NCBI RefSeq assembly: GCF_022549695.1
Contig: NZ_JAKZGS010000003.1
Coordinates: 372,001 to 436,000 of the forward strand
Direction: 5' to 3'
DNA: 64,000 bases
Source of the DNA: Belliella calami
GTDB lineage: Bacteria; Bacteroidota; Bacteroidia; Cytophagales; Cyclobacteriaceae
Shown here: positions 43,397 to 51,939 of the stretch, piece after piece
How the letters are laid out: every line of letters starts with the position of its first letter
Position numbering within the stretch: position 1 is the first letter of the stretch
Position numbers and translations under genes: made by a program
Notes under the pieces: model-generated
The model's database searches: none
The model's input: only the letters and a program-made list of their open reading frames with translations
What the model was told of the DNA's origin: nothing

Positions 43397-43905
43397 ATCG
43401 CCCGTCCCTACGGGACTTTGAGGTGCGTGTTCGTGGGTTGATCAGTGTCCGTGGGTTGAAACCCACGGTTAGTATGTCGATCGTGCCTATGGCACTGTGA
43501 GGACCGTGTTCATAGGTTGAAACCCACGGTTAGTATGTCGATCGTGCCTACGGCACTGTGAGGACCGTGTTCATAGGTTCAAACCCACGGTTATGTCATT
43601 TGTGTCTCTGGCACTGTGAGGGCCGTATTCATAGGTTCAAACCCACGGTTAGTGTCTCGGTTGTGCCTACGGCACTGTGGGGACCGTGTTCGTAGGTTAA
43701 AACCCACGGTTAGTATATCGATCGTACCTACGGCACTGTGAGGGGGGTGGTAGGATAGAGTTCTCTGTTAATACACTAGCCATACTTTTGGCTTTGGTAA
43801 TATGGAAACAGCTCCATAGGAGCGGCCGAACTATTAACCATGGTTTTTAAACCATGGATAGAAATGAGTGAAGGTTTCTAAAAATGCCGTAGGCATGGGC
43901 GATTT
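43397..43905. repeat. Composite REP element F (expanded)
   Basis: Starts ATCGCCCGTCCCTACGGGAC and ends ATGCCGTAGGCAT-GGGCGAT. The left part is expanded to five tandem sub-repeats of about 62 bases (CCCACGGTTAGTATGTCGATCGTGCCTA... pattern, 43445-43745). The right half resembles that of element B (CCATGGTTTTTAAACCATGG), and so does the stretch GTTCTCTGTTAATACACTAG. Confidence 0.88.
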
Positions 43906-43919
43906 CTTTTGTTGGTCAA

Positions 43920-44612
43920 TCAGTTTTCTCCATAAATATTGATTAATTCCTCAGTATCGGACATACTTCTGTCTAAAACCCTCGGAAGAATGAAAATACT
44001 GACAAAAAGTAAACAGAGACATGATAAAATTACTCCTTTAAAGATTCGAGAGAAAAGCACATCTGGTGTTGAATTATCATTATAAACAAAATTCCAACTT
44101 TGTGAGCAGGTAATAATTCCGAAATTGATCATTGCAAAAACATTGTTTGAAGCTATATAGGAAGCGTACTTCTTATACTTATTGTGTTTGCGCCAATAAC
44201 GAATTATGATTGTCAAGAAAGAAATCAGAACAAAACCAATCATCATCAATATCCATGATTTGGAATCTTGAAACCAGTTAGATGGCTGGAACAAAATCAG
44301 CAAAATTAGGATTGGATACAAGATTCTATAGCTAGTCAATAAGCTTTTCAACTCTTCCCAATAATACCCTCTCAGCCTTTTTGAAATCATTTTCACATAA
44401 GACTCCTCTAATTCCGAAAACCCAAAAATACCAAAGGAAGCATGGACTTTTCTGAAAGCATCTGATAAACTAAGCTTTGGGTTTTCTTCCATCAGGACTT
44501 CCACTTTGCAAGCGACATGATCCAAGATTTCATATTGCACATCCACTTGTGGATAACCTTTGTAAGAAATCAGTTTTTTGAGTTGGTCGATTTGGTCTTT
44601 ATCTAGCTTCAT
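43920..44612 (-). CDS. HAAS/DUF1700-like membrane protein, paralogue 6
   Basis: A 230-residue protein: an N-terminal helical domain of about 85 residues with the motif YEILDHVACKVE, then about four membrane helices (ILYPILILLILFQPS, SWILMMIGFVLISFLTIII). Such helical domains linked to membrane segments sit next to PadR regulators in many bacteria (HAAS or permease-prefix domains) and are thought to signal from the membrane. I chose the start at 44612 since it overlaps the previous stop as ATGA; the frame runs back to 44663. Last gene of the array. Confidence 0.65.
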   Translation of the reverse strand: MKLDKDQIDQLKKLISYKGYPQVDVQYEILDHVACKVEVLMEENPKLSLSDAFRKVHASFGIFGFSELEESYVKMISKRLRGYYWEELKSLLTSYRILYPILILLILFQPSNWFQDSKSWILMMIGFVLISFLTIIIRYWRKHNKYKKYASYIASNNVFAMINFGIITCSQSWNFVYNDNSTPDVLFSRIFKGVILSCLCLLFVSIFILPRVLDRSMSDTEELINIYGEN

Positions 44613-45283
44613 GATTTGATCAGTTTGAAGGTTTTGAGATTGATGGTGGTGAATACTAGCCATGAATAGGCAAGAATGATCATGCCTAGGCTGAGAAGTA
44701 GGAATGGAGTCAAATGTTCGTAAGGAGTATTTAACAAAAGCATAGGAAGTAATTGTGCAGACAGGTGGATTATGCCAAAAATTAATCCTTGAGAACCGAA
44801 GAACGTGGCTGCCAATACGTGTTTAGGTTGATGTTTGCCTGGAGAAAGGGATAACGTGAATCCATATTTTTTTCTGTTGTAATAAATGGAGGACCCCATC
44901 AATATTACAAAAAACATCATTACTACAATATAAAAAGACTCTTCGCCTGCGAAGTAAAATATCTGTATCAGAATCACTGCCGTCAAAATCAAAATCCCTA
45001 TTTTCTTCCAGCCCAAACTCCAAACCTTAAAACTTGATTTCGCGGTATTCATCAATTCTCGCCAAGCAACCTTTTGAAGGTCTTTCTCCATCTGTTTAAT
45101 GATTGACCAAGAGAATTCGTCATCCAAAGCTTCTTTTTTACAATCAAACTCTTCCTCAGGTGTTTGCTCCAAAGCAGAGATATAATGATCCAAGAGCTCA
45201 TCATATATTTCTGCATAAGCAATCAAGCAGCGATCAAGCCGGTCTTTAATGGTTTGGATTTCTGTGTCGGTAAGTTTTCTCAT
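44609..45283 (-). CDS. HAAS/DUF1700-like membrane protein, paralogue 5
   Basis: A 224-residue protein with the N-terminal domain MRKLTDTEIQTIKDRLD ... YDELLDHYISALEQ and about four membrane helices. Its first 17 residues and its last 11 (INLKTFKLIKS) are identical to those of paralogue 3, while the middle differs, a sign of gene conversion between the two. It overlaps paralogue 6 by ATGA and lies 10 bases after paralogue 4. Confidence 0.65.
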   Translation of the reverse strand: MRKLTDTEIQTIKDRLDRCLIAYAEIYDELLDHYISALEQTPEEEFDCKKEALDDEFSWSIIKQMEKDLQKVAWRELMNTAKSSFKVWSLGWKKIGILILTAVILIQIFYFAGEESFYIVVMMFFVILMGSSIYYNRKKYGFTLSLSPGKHQPKHVLAATFFGSQGLIFGIIHLSAQLLPMLLLNTPYEHLTPFLLLSLGMIILAYSWLVFTTINLKTFKLIKS

Positions 45284-45293
45284 GGCTCAAAAG

Positions 45294-46004
45294 TTATCTA
45301 AATTGAGGCTTGGAAAGTGTGGTCTTAACTCTGTATCTTACTATTGTCAATAGGAGTAGAAGCCATACGCCTATTATAGTGAAGTACAGGTATGGTGGTT
45401 CAAAAATAATAGACTGACTCCTTGTCTCATCAGTATATATCCCATAAGTAAACAATAGCGGAATCATTACTAATACTAATATAATTCCATGAAGTATGGC
45501 GTAACCCTTTGGTGTGTCAGCTTTGGTATGGGCAAAAATGGGTTTGTCGTCCTTACTTCTGTAATGATGTTTATGGTTTTTGTTAGGGTAATTTCTCCCG
45601 ATCATCCAATTTTCAATACTCATGGTAGAGATTACAATCAAATTGAGTAGATGTACTAACGCACCACTTTTTGGAATCCAACTAGGAAAAGAAATAACTA
45701 TTCCCAAAATTAATAGCGTGATCCAAATTTTTCTAGTTGTAAATAGAGCTAGTATTTCTTGCTTGAATCTTGTGGTATATTCTTTCTTTAAGTTACTCAA
45801 ATAGTCTCTTCCTGCCTTTCTACAATAGCCAATTGTGAAAGATTGATCAAGGGATCTCAAGACATCTTCCATTGACTTTTCTTCCTCTGATTCCAATGCA
45901 GTCTGATAGTGATCCAGTACCTCGTCTCGAATTTCAACATACTCGATATGCTTGTCATTGATGTGGTAATGCAATTGTTCGATTTGGTCTTTACTTAGCT
46001 CCAT
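45294..46004 (-). CDS. HAAS/DUF1700-like membrane protein, paralogue 4
   Basis: A 236-residue protein: N-terminal domain with IEYVEIRDEVLDHYQTALES and about four membrane helices (KIWITLLILGIVISFPSWI, YLYFTIIGVWLLLLLTIV). The cytoplasmic loop is basic and histidine-rich (NYPNKNHKHHYRSK). It overlaps the end of paralogue 3b by 14 bases. No individual function can be assigned. Confidence 0.6.
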   Translation of the reverse strand: MELSKDQIEQLHYHINDKHIEYVEIRDEVLDHYQTALESEEEKSMEDVLRSLDQSFTIGYCRKAGRDYLSNLKKEYTTRFKQEILALFTTRKIWITLLILGIVISFPSWIPKSGALVHLLNLIVISTMSIENWMIGRNYPNKNHKHHYRSKDDKPIFAHTKADTPKGYAILHGIILVLVMIPLLFTYGIYTDETRSQSIIFEPPYLYFTIIGVWLLLLLTIVRYRVKTTLSKPQFR

Positions 46005-46680
46005 ATAAAAAAGGTTTGAGTTGGATAGAGTACACGGTGTAAAATGCTCTTGCCGATAAGATAAACATGTAAATAATGATGCTTGAAATTATTGGATGAT
46101 AATATGTAATAGCGAAGTATTCGTCAAGTTCAAGCATTTTTCTGCTTGTGTCGAATATTATCTGCCAGAAAACGAAACATGCTAAAAGGCAAGTCCACAT
46201 GGCGTCTCTTTTTGCACTTACATACCTATTTTTCCTTAAAAGCAATGATTTCTCACCCAAAGTGTCACGGCTGTGATAGATCCATGTTTGAAATATTGTT
46301 GGGAAGCCAAACCAAAGAAAGACGATAAGCGCTGTTGTTATGTTGAATGAATTTTCAAAGAATGTAAATCCTATAAAAACAGCCAGTACCAAAATAGGAA
46401 TTTTGAATTTCAATTCCTCTTGTCCAATAGAAAAAAGAGACTTAAGAAAGGTGTAAAGGAAAAGCCAAATCAACGATAAATGATGAAAGAACCTTAATTT
46501 GTAAATCTTCCCCCAACTCCAATTTGATTTTTCCTGCTCCCAAAATGCCTCGACATCATTTATTCCTGAGGCTTCATATTTGCAAAGTACATGGTCAAGA
46601 ATTTCAAAATATAACTCTTCCCACCTGAAAGGTCTTTCCGCTAGTTTTTCCTCTAAATACTTTATATCTAATCTATTCAT
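45991..46680 (-). CDS. HAAS/DUF1700-like membrane protein, paralogue 3b
   Basis: A 229-residue protein with N-terminal motif LYFEILDHVLCKYEASG, the same EILDHVxCK variant as paralogue 6, and about four membrane helices. It follows paralogue 3 (the MRKLTDTEIQ type) with an ATGA overlap. The pair thus mirrors paralogues 5 and 6, suggesting that a two-gene module was duplicated. Confidence 0.62.
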   Translation of the reverse strand: MNRLDIKYLEEKLAERPFRWEELYFEILDHVLCKYEASGINDVEAFWEQEKSNWSWGKIYKLRFFHHLSLIWLFLYTFLKSLFSIGQEELKFKIPILVLAVFIGFTFFENSFNITTALIVFLWFGFPTIFQTWIYHSRDTLGEKSLLLRKNRYVSAKRDAMWTCLLACFVFWQIIFDTSRKMLELDEYFAITYYHPIISSIIIYMFILSARAFYTVYSIQLKPFLYGAK

Positions 46681-47345
46681 GATTTGATCAATTTGAAGGT
46701 TTTTAGATTGATGGAATGATAAAGCGATAGTGCATAGAGATTCAAAAGTGTGCTGTAGAACAGCATCAGAATCATTGCCGAATGTTCTAAATCATTTTTA
46801 TCTAATATTATTGATGTAATGAAAAAAAAGAAATTACTCGAATTTAAAACGAACCAGTATCTTCCTAAAGCTGCCTGTAAGATGACATTTCTAGGTCTGA
46901 AATAACTTGGCTTGAAAGAAAACCAAAAATAATTTCCTGAATGATAAAGTAAGACTATCATAATCCCTAATGCTGGCAAAAAAGAAAAAACCATCATCAC
47001 ATCAAGGCTTATCGTTTTATAAACAACAATCAATAAAACTGTGTAAGTGAAAATCCCAAAAACTCTCCAAAAATCCATTTTCCAGAATTTCAGTGATTCT
47101 AATTGAGAGTTTTTTAACTCACTGCTGACTGAGTTCAGCAGCTGTTTTTCCATACCTCTTACTACTGACCAAGCGAATTCCTCATCCAATAATTCTTTTC
47201 TGTGATCAAATTCTTCCTGTTCCACCTCTTCCAATGCCGTGACATAATGATCCAAAAGCTCATTGTAGATTTCTAAATAAGACAGATTTAAGCTGTCTAA
47301 CCTGTCTTTGATGGTTTGGATTTCTGTGTCGGTAAGTTTTCTCAT
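46677..47345 (-). CDS. HAAS/DUF1700-like membrane protein, paralogue 3
   Basis: A 222-residue protein starting MRKLTDTEIQTIKDRLD with LEIYNELLDHYVTALEE, then about four membrane helices, ending INLKTFKLIKS. Identical to paralogue 5 at both ends but not in the middle. It overlaps paralogue 2 upstream by four bases (ATGA) and paralogue 3b downstream in the same way, so translation of the array is coupled. Confidence 0.65.
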   Translation of the reverse strand: MRKLTDTEIQTIKDRLDSLNLSYLEIYNELLDHYVTALEEVEQEEFDHRKELLDEEFAWSVVRGMEKQLLNSVSSELKNSQLESLKFWKMDFWRVFGIFTYTVLLIVVYKTISLDVMMVFSFLPALGIMIVLLYHSGNYFWFSFKPSYFRPRNVILQAALGRYWFVLNSSNFFFFITSIILDKNDLEHSAMILMLFYSTLLNLYALSLYHSINLKTFKLIKS

Positions 47346-48025
47346 ACCAATGCCGTTTTAGATTTGATTTTCCAGACTTCCAATAATGAAACTGTATAAA
47401 GTGTAAGCAATATTGTGATCATGGCAGCTCCAGCGGGTAGATAAGGTAATAGATCAATTTGGGAGAAAATTAATTTTGGAACATAGACAAAAAGTTGCGC
47501 CATCAAAATGGGAAAATACATGCGTTCAGTGATTGGTAGCGCCAAAGAAGAATTGATCGGGATTCCTATGTCTTTAAATGTTTTTTTGATAGGTCTAAGC
47601 TTTCTGAAATTTTGATATCCGAAGGCAATGTTAACTATCAGCAATAGAATCATGGGGGATAACAAAAGAACTCCCAATTCTTTTTCAGTTCTTGCTTGAG
47701 TAGCTACATAAAAAGCCAAAGCCATTATCCCTGCTAAATAGAACCATCTTGATGTACAAAAGTATTTTCTAATCACCATCCATTGAGTTTGGTGAATATC
47801 TTCTTTGGCTTTTTTATTGAATTTATACTGCAAAGCATGACAATATCCATAAGTGAACTTTTCATCCAGTTCAAAAAGTTGTTCATTGAAATTTTCTTCA
47901 GGAAATTCTTGTAAATGACTGATATAGTGATCATAAATCTCCATAAGAATCTCAGCTGAGGAAATTTCTTTCCTCATAATGCTTCTCCTGATTTCCTGTA
48001 GTTCTATTTCTGTAAGTTGACGCAT
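47342..48025 (-). CDS. HAAS/DUF1700-like membrane protein, paralogue 2
   Basis: A 227-residue protein, first membrane gene after the PadR regulator: N-terminal domain with SAEILMEIYDHYISHLQEF and membrane segments including FYLAGIMALAFYVAT and LGVLLLSPMILLLIVNIAFGY. It shares the [IL]xE(I/L)xDHY motif with the rest of the array. A strong hairpin (48108-48140) stands between PadR and this gene, which may set the ratio of regulator to membrane proteins. Confidence 0.62.
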   Translation of the reverse strand: MRQLTEIELQEIRRSIMRKEISSAEILMEIYDHYISHLQEFPEENFNEQLFELDEKFTYGYCHALQYKFNKKAKEDIHQTQWMVIRKYFCTSRWFYLAGIMALAFYVATQARTEKELGVLLLSPMILLLIVNIAFGYQNFRKLRPIKKTFKDIGIPINSSLALPITERMYFPILMAQLFVYVPKLIFSQIDLLPYLPAGAAMITILLTLYTVSLLEVWKIKSKTALV

Positions 48026-48107
48026 ATTTCCGATTAACCTTTGAGGTCTTTTTTAGAGCTCGAAGGTTTTAAGGTATGTGATGGTATAAATACTATTTTC
48101 TTGTTTT

Positions 48108-48140
48108 AAACCTTCGGGGTTTTTAAAACCCCAAAGGTTT
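48108..48140. repeat. Perfect-type hairpin between PadR and the membrane-protein array
   Basis: AAACCTTCGGGGTTTT and AAAACCCCAAAGGTTT pair over 16 bases with one mismatch and a single-base loop. No T-run follows on the minus strand, so it is either an intergenic repeat or an RNA-stability element rather than a clean terminator. CGAAGGTTTT recurs at 48061. Confidence 0.6.
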
Positions 48141-48144
48141 GGAA

Positions 48145-48489
48145 TCAAGCCAAGCCCGGTTTCCACTCCGGATCTAATATTCTCTGGAGATTGCCCACGA
48201 AGCTTTGAAGCTCGGACATTTTTGCACTCACTTCTTTTTGACCGTCCTTGGTTAGGCTATAGTATTTCCTAACCCTGTTATCCACTTGTTGGATTTCTGT
48301 GGTCAGCATTCCTTCTGCTTCTAGCTTGTGGAGGGCAGGGTAGAGGGCTCCTTCGGTAATTTTAATTTCACCTTCGGTAAGTTCTTTGACCCTTTGGGTT
48401 ATTTCATAGCCATACATTTTATCATTTTCCTCAAGAAGTTTAAGGATGATGGTTTGAAGGCTTCCTTTTATTAAATTGTTGTTGGACAT
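48145..48489 (-). CDS. PadR-family transcriptional regulator
   Basis: A 114-residue winged-helix repressor: GSLQTIILKLLEENDKMYGYEITQRVKEL ... ITEGALYPALHKLEAEGML, then VDNRVRKYYSLTKDGQKEV and a short C-terminal dimer helix. The family usually represses adjacent membrane or efflux genes and releases them on binding small ligands. Its position just ahead of six coupled membrane-protein genes makes it their probable regulator, in line with known PadR-HAAS pairings. Confidence 0.88.
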   Translation of the reverse strand: MSNNNLIKGSLQTIILKLLEENDKMYGYEITQRVKELTEGEIKITEGALYPALHKLEAEGMLTTEIQQVDNRVRKYYSLTKDGQKEVSAKMSELQSFVGNLQRILDPEWKPGLA

Positions 48490-48852
48490 AATGATTTTGA
48501 TACATCAGTAAGTCAAATATATAAAAAAATTATATACATAAGAAAGTTGGGTATTGAATTTTGTCTTAGAATGAGTGAGAGTCAAGAAACGAAAAGAGAA
48601 GCTAGCTATGAGACAAAGACAAAGTAATGAGACATGAGTGTTATGTCAATTAACCACGAAGTGCCTGCCTGCTGCAGGCAGGGTTAAACTTTGAATTGCC
48701 CCGGATTGCTACCAGGGGATCAAAGTCGATGAGCGAAACACAACCCCGAAGTGTCTGTCCCGACAGTTTCGGGAGGTTGAACTATAGTAATTGTAAGGAA
48801 AAGTGTCAACTATTTTCAGGACGAGACAATAGGGAAATCAATAGAAAAAGTG
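48490..48852. other. Intergenic region with palindrome and 23-bp direct repeat
   Basis: No gene seen. CCTGCCTG-CTG-CAGGCAGG lies at 48664-48682 and TCCCGA-cagtt-TCGGGA near 48758-48773. The 23-base sequence AAAAGTGTCAACTATTTTCAGGA occurs at 48799-48821 and again at 48846-48868, where it encodes the last serpin residues. These may be decayed insertion-sequence ends. Confidence 0.5.
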
Positions 48853-50151
48853 TCAACTATTTTCAGGATTTTCCAATTTACCTATAAATAAAATCGCTCC
48901 GCTATGCTTTTCCTGAATAAAAAATATGAAAGGCCTGTCCAATGTAAAAATAGTAGGGGATCTATCTGGAAGTAAACTGACTAGCTCAACTACTTCAACA
49001 ATCGTTGCCGCAGCAGCTTCCGTGCCTCTTTCATCTACTTCTATCAGAGCTTGGTGAATAACCCTGTCGATTTTCAAAGGTTCAGTTGGGTTAGAAAACA
49101 AAGCTGTAAAGTTGTCTTTATGAAAGTAAAAGGCCTTTTCTAAGCCCATCGCTTGTAAGTCTTTTGATAGATTATCAATTCTATATTCAATTTTAAATTT
49201 TGGCATTTTCAAAATCAAATTTGCATCTCTTGAATTATCTCTCCAGGTATTCAGGTTTTCCATGGTGAATTGTTGGGATAGCTGCGACAGGTCCCCGCTT
49301 TCGTTGATCAGTATTCCCATTGTATATTGACCCGAGCTGTAAGGGATCTCCAGATAGGTGTAATCTGCGGAGAAATGTGTTTTGAATCCAGCTGGATCAC
49401 CCAAATTCATCATGTCTGTCATGATTTCTTGCCCATTTCCAAGAGTGAATTTTTCTTTTTTGGTATTTTCCTTAGGAAAATTATAAGTCCAATCCCCTTT
49501 GAAGTAAATAGCATTGACTAAATACATCACAGCATCAGATGGAATGAAGTCCAGCATGTCTTTGATGAGGTTATTGGTCTGTTTTTCGATCCAGTTATTG
49601 ATGATGTTTACAGAGTTAGGATTATGCATATCAAGAGGAGCTATTTCAGCATTGAAATATTGCTGAGAAGTATTCTTGAAAGGAATTTGTGCTTGATAAT
49701 CATCTTTATACCAGATACCATTTGCGATGTTTAGCTTTACTTTTGAATCTACATCAAGTAGGAAGGAAGTTAAGTCTTTGACAGCTTGATTTGCCTCTGC
49801 TAAGCTCATGCCTTCCAATTGTAAAATTTGGATAAATTCTTCTAAAACTACCCCCTCATTTCCATTCATAGCCATAGCCAATGCTTGGTGCACTGAATAT
49901 GGGCTGAAAAATAGATTTTCTGAATCATTATTCGAGGCTATTTGTTGAAAAAGGTTAATTGAAAACTTGGTATTAGCATCGGAGAGCCTGTTTTCATCCG
50001 AAGACAAAGCCCTGAGATTAGCTTCAACTTTGTCTGAAAGGGAATCGTCCTCATTATTGATACAACCAAAGCAAAAGAAAAATGCTGAAAGGATATATAA
50101 GCTTGAAATAGCTTTTGAACCCATGTAGGTTTTGATAAAGATTTTTTTCAT
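48853..50151 (-). CDS. Serpin-family protease inhibitor, putative lipoprotein
   Basis: A 432-residue serpin. After an N-terminal hydrophobic segment ending CFGC-INNEDD (a weak lipobox with acidic residues after Cys, so a surface lipoprotein is possible), the serpin fold begins near residue 60: FSINLFQQIAS, NLFFSPYSVHQALAMAMNGNEG, VMYLVNAIYFKGDW, LILKMPKFKIEY. The hinge of inhibitory serpins, EVDERGTEAAAAT, is intact; the reactive-centre loop continues IVEVVELVSLLPDRSPTIF and is several residues longer than in alpha-1-antitrypsin. P1 cannot be fixed. Serpins are uncommon in bacteria; it may block host, predator or own proteases. Confidence 0.9.
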   Translation of the reverse strand: MKKIFIKTYMGSKAISSLYILSAFFFCFGCINNEDDSLSDKVEANLRALSSDENRLSDANTKFSINLFQQIASNNDSENLFFSPYSVHQALAMAMNGNEGVVLEEFIQILQLEGMSLAEANQAVKDLTSFLLDVDSKVKLNIANGIWYKDDYQAQIPFKNTSQQYFNAEIAPLDMHNPNSVNIINNWIEKQTNNLIKDMLDFIPSDAVMYLVNAIYFKGDWTYNFPKENTKKEKFTLGNGQEIMTDMMNLGDPAGFKTHFSADYTYLEIPYSSGQYTMGILINESGDLSQLSQQFTMENLNTWRDNSRDANLILKMPKFKIEYRIDNLSKDLQAMGLEKAFYFHKDNFTALFSNPTEPLKIDRVIHQALIEVDERGTEAAAATIVEVVELVSLLPDRSPTIFTLDRPFIFFIQEKHSGAILFIGKLENPENS

Positions 50152-50484
50152 GGCTAGCTTGTTTCCATCAAGACGTTTTTTTTCTCTTGAATGCTACAAT
50201 TTAAGAGAAACTTTTTGAAAATCCCAGATCAGCATTTTTGAACGAATTCCTATACCAGGGTTTGTTTTTTGCGACAAACCCAATGTTTTCTGACTAAATA
50301 TATATAAATACTATTTTCGTAGGCGATCCAATTTCTAGGAGTATCTAAATATTGAGAATGTTAGGCTATTTTATTCGCTTGACAAATTGCGTACCTACAT
50401 CATATCTAATGTTTACATTAAAAACCTTATTTTTGGTTTTGAAGAGCAATGTCATTATTAAAAAATCAAGATTGATTTTAAACA
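50152..50484. other. Intergenic region between serpin and methylmalonyl-CoA mutase genes
   Basis: Divergent promoter region. TATTTTTG near 50429-50436 fits the TAnnTTTG box about 50 bases upstream of mutA, without a clear -33 element. I see no B12 riboswitch motif and no gene. Confidence 0.35.
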
Positions 50485-51939
50485 ATGCAAAATAACCCAA
50501 ATGTAATTATAGATATGAGAAATAAATTGTTAGATGATTTTGTACCTACTACCAAAGAGGAGTGGATTGCTCAAGTTGTCAAAGATTTGAAAGGAAAGGA
50601 TTTCGAAGATACCCTTGTCAATCAAACTTTGGATAGGTTCAGAATACAGCCTTTTTATACAATTGAAGATCTTCCTGCTGATACAGTACTAAGTGAATTT
50701 CACCATAGGCTAAACCTTAAGCCTTCTGTGCCTGGAATCGCGCCCCGAGTTTGGAGTAATGTGGTGAGGATCGCACATATCGATGAAAAAGCAGGGAACG
50801 AGATCCTTTTAGAGTCTCTTCAAAATGGTGCAGATGCAATTGTCTTGGAATTGGATGGTAATGAAGATCTTTCTGTTTTGTTGAAAGGTATTCAGCCAGC
50901 GTACATCAATTTGTTTTTAGAACCAACTGATGACCCCATTCCTGTATTTAGTAAATTCAAGGATTGGTTAAGTGCTGAGAGCCATGATTTTTCAGATATC
51001 AATGGAGGGATAATTTGGGATGGAGCTGTACAAAATTTGACAAAACGGAGAGATAGAAAAAATATATCCCAGACTTGCAAAACATTGCTTTCGATGGGAA
51101 AAGAGCTTTCAAGCTTTAGAACTTTAACTTTGCAATGTTCCCATTATCACAATTCAGGTTCCAGCATAGTTCAGGAATTGGCATTCAGCTTAAGTTATTT
51201 TATTGACCTGGTTGAAGAATTAAGTGCTGAAGGGATTAGTCCAAGGGAAATTTTCGGGAATTTAATACTTCAGACAGCTGTTGGCTCAGATTACTTTTTG
51301 GAAATGACCAAAATCAAGGTTCTGAGAATATTGATTCAAAATCTTGCTTCACTTTATCAAGTAGAACAAAGCCCCGAAGATATCTTCATTTATGTGCAAA
51401 CAAGTTTTTGGACAAAATCAGGGGTCGATGTCCAGACTAATTTGCTGAGAAATACTACTGAAGCAATGTCAGCGATTTTGGGCGGATGCAATGCATTGGA
51501 AGTTTTAAGGCATGATGTGGTCAGCAAAGAAATGGGTGAATTTTCTTTGCGGATGTCCAGAAATGTTTCCAATATCCTAAAAGAAGAAAGTTACTTAGAT
51601 CAAGTATTGGATCCTGTTGCAGGGTCATATTTTATGGAAAGTTTGATTGCAGAGATTTTTGAAAATGCCAAAGAGAAACTATTGGAAATAGAACAAATTG
51701 GTGGTTGGTGGCAAGCTGCAGATCAAAATATCATTCAAAATGAAGTGAAATCTGTTAGAGAGAAACAGCAACAAATGGTATTGGAAGGTAGTTTAATCAA
51801 AGTTGGTGTCAATAAATATTTGAGTGATATAATAGAAGATTTGCAGCTCGAAGATCCTATAGCCAATGAATCAGAAAGTCAGTTGAAATTCAACAGACAG
51901 AGTTTTTTGAAAGAAGTTTTGAACCAAGAGAAGTTATGA
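50485..51939 (+). CDS. mutA: Methylmalonyl-CoA mutase small subunit
   Basis: Small, non-catalytic subunit of the heterodimeric mutase. The 484-residue protein has the barrel-like N-terminal domain and pairs with the large subunit, but lacks the cobalamin motif DxHxxG. Blocks such as VWTSTPD in the reverse frame are shadows; on the coding strand [23 protein letters not shown] and [14 protein letters not shown] are typical of the family. Its stop overlaps the mutB start by four bases (ATGA), giving one operon. Confidence 0.92.
   Translation: MQNNPNVIIDMRNKLLDDFVPTTKEEWIAQVVKDLKGKDFEDTLVNQTLDRFRIQPFYTIEDLPADTVLSEFHHRLNLKPSVPGIAPRVWSNVVRIAHIDEKAGNEILLESLQNGADAIVLELDGNEDLSVLLKGIQPAYINLFLEPTDDPIPVFSKFKDWLSAESHDFSDINGGIIWDGAVQNLTKRRDRKNISQTCKTLLSMGKELSSFRTLTLQCSHYHNSGSSIVQELAFSLSYFIDLVEELSAEGISPREIFGNLILQTAVGSDYFLEMTKIKVLRILIQNLASLYQVEQSPEDIFIYVQTSFWTKSGVDVQTNLLRNTTEAMSAILGGCNALEVLRHDVVSKEMGEFSLRMSRNVSNILKEESYLDQVLDPVAGSYFMESLIAEIFENAKEKLLEIEQIGGWWQAADQNIIQNEVKSVREKQQQMVLEGSLIKVGVNKYLSDIIEDLQLEDPIANESESQLKFNRQSFLKEVLNQEKL

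Larger units (their letters stand above)
35856..43905 (+). repeat. Four tandem ~1.99-kb peptide-lipoprotein units
   Basis: Units begin after the terminal motif GGGCGAT at 35855, 37841, 39835 and 41821. Each has a conserved leader of about 220 bases, a 63-codon peptide gene, a hairpin terminator, a 361-362-codon lipoprotein gene and a composite REP element. Peptide starts are spaced 1986, 1993 and 1987 bases apart. The leaders contain AATACCGGTTAGGAATAC and AGGAGGACTGCACTGCC, almost unchanged in all four. Confidence 0.92.

Noticed and set aside
34337-43905. Regularly repeated palindromes that might be taken for a CRISPR array
   Set aside because: The repeats are REP-type hairpins of different sequences with irregular spacing and related, not unique, spacers; no cas genes are near.
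50152-50484. Possible cobalamin riboswitch upstream of mutA
   Set aside because: No B12-box or multi-stem layout could be found; B12-dependent enzymes are usually not the regulated genes.
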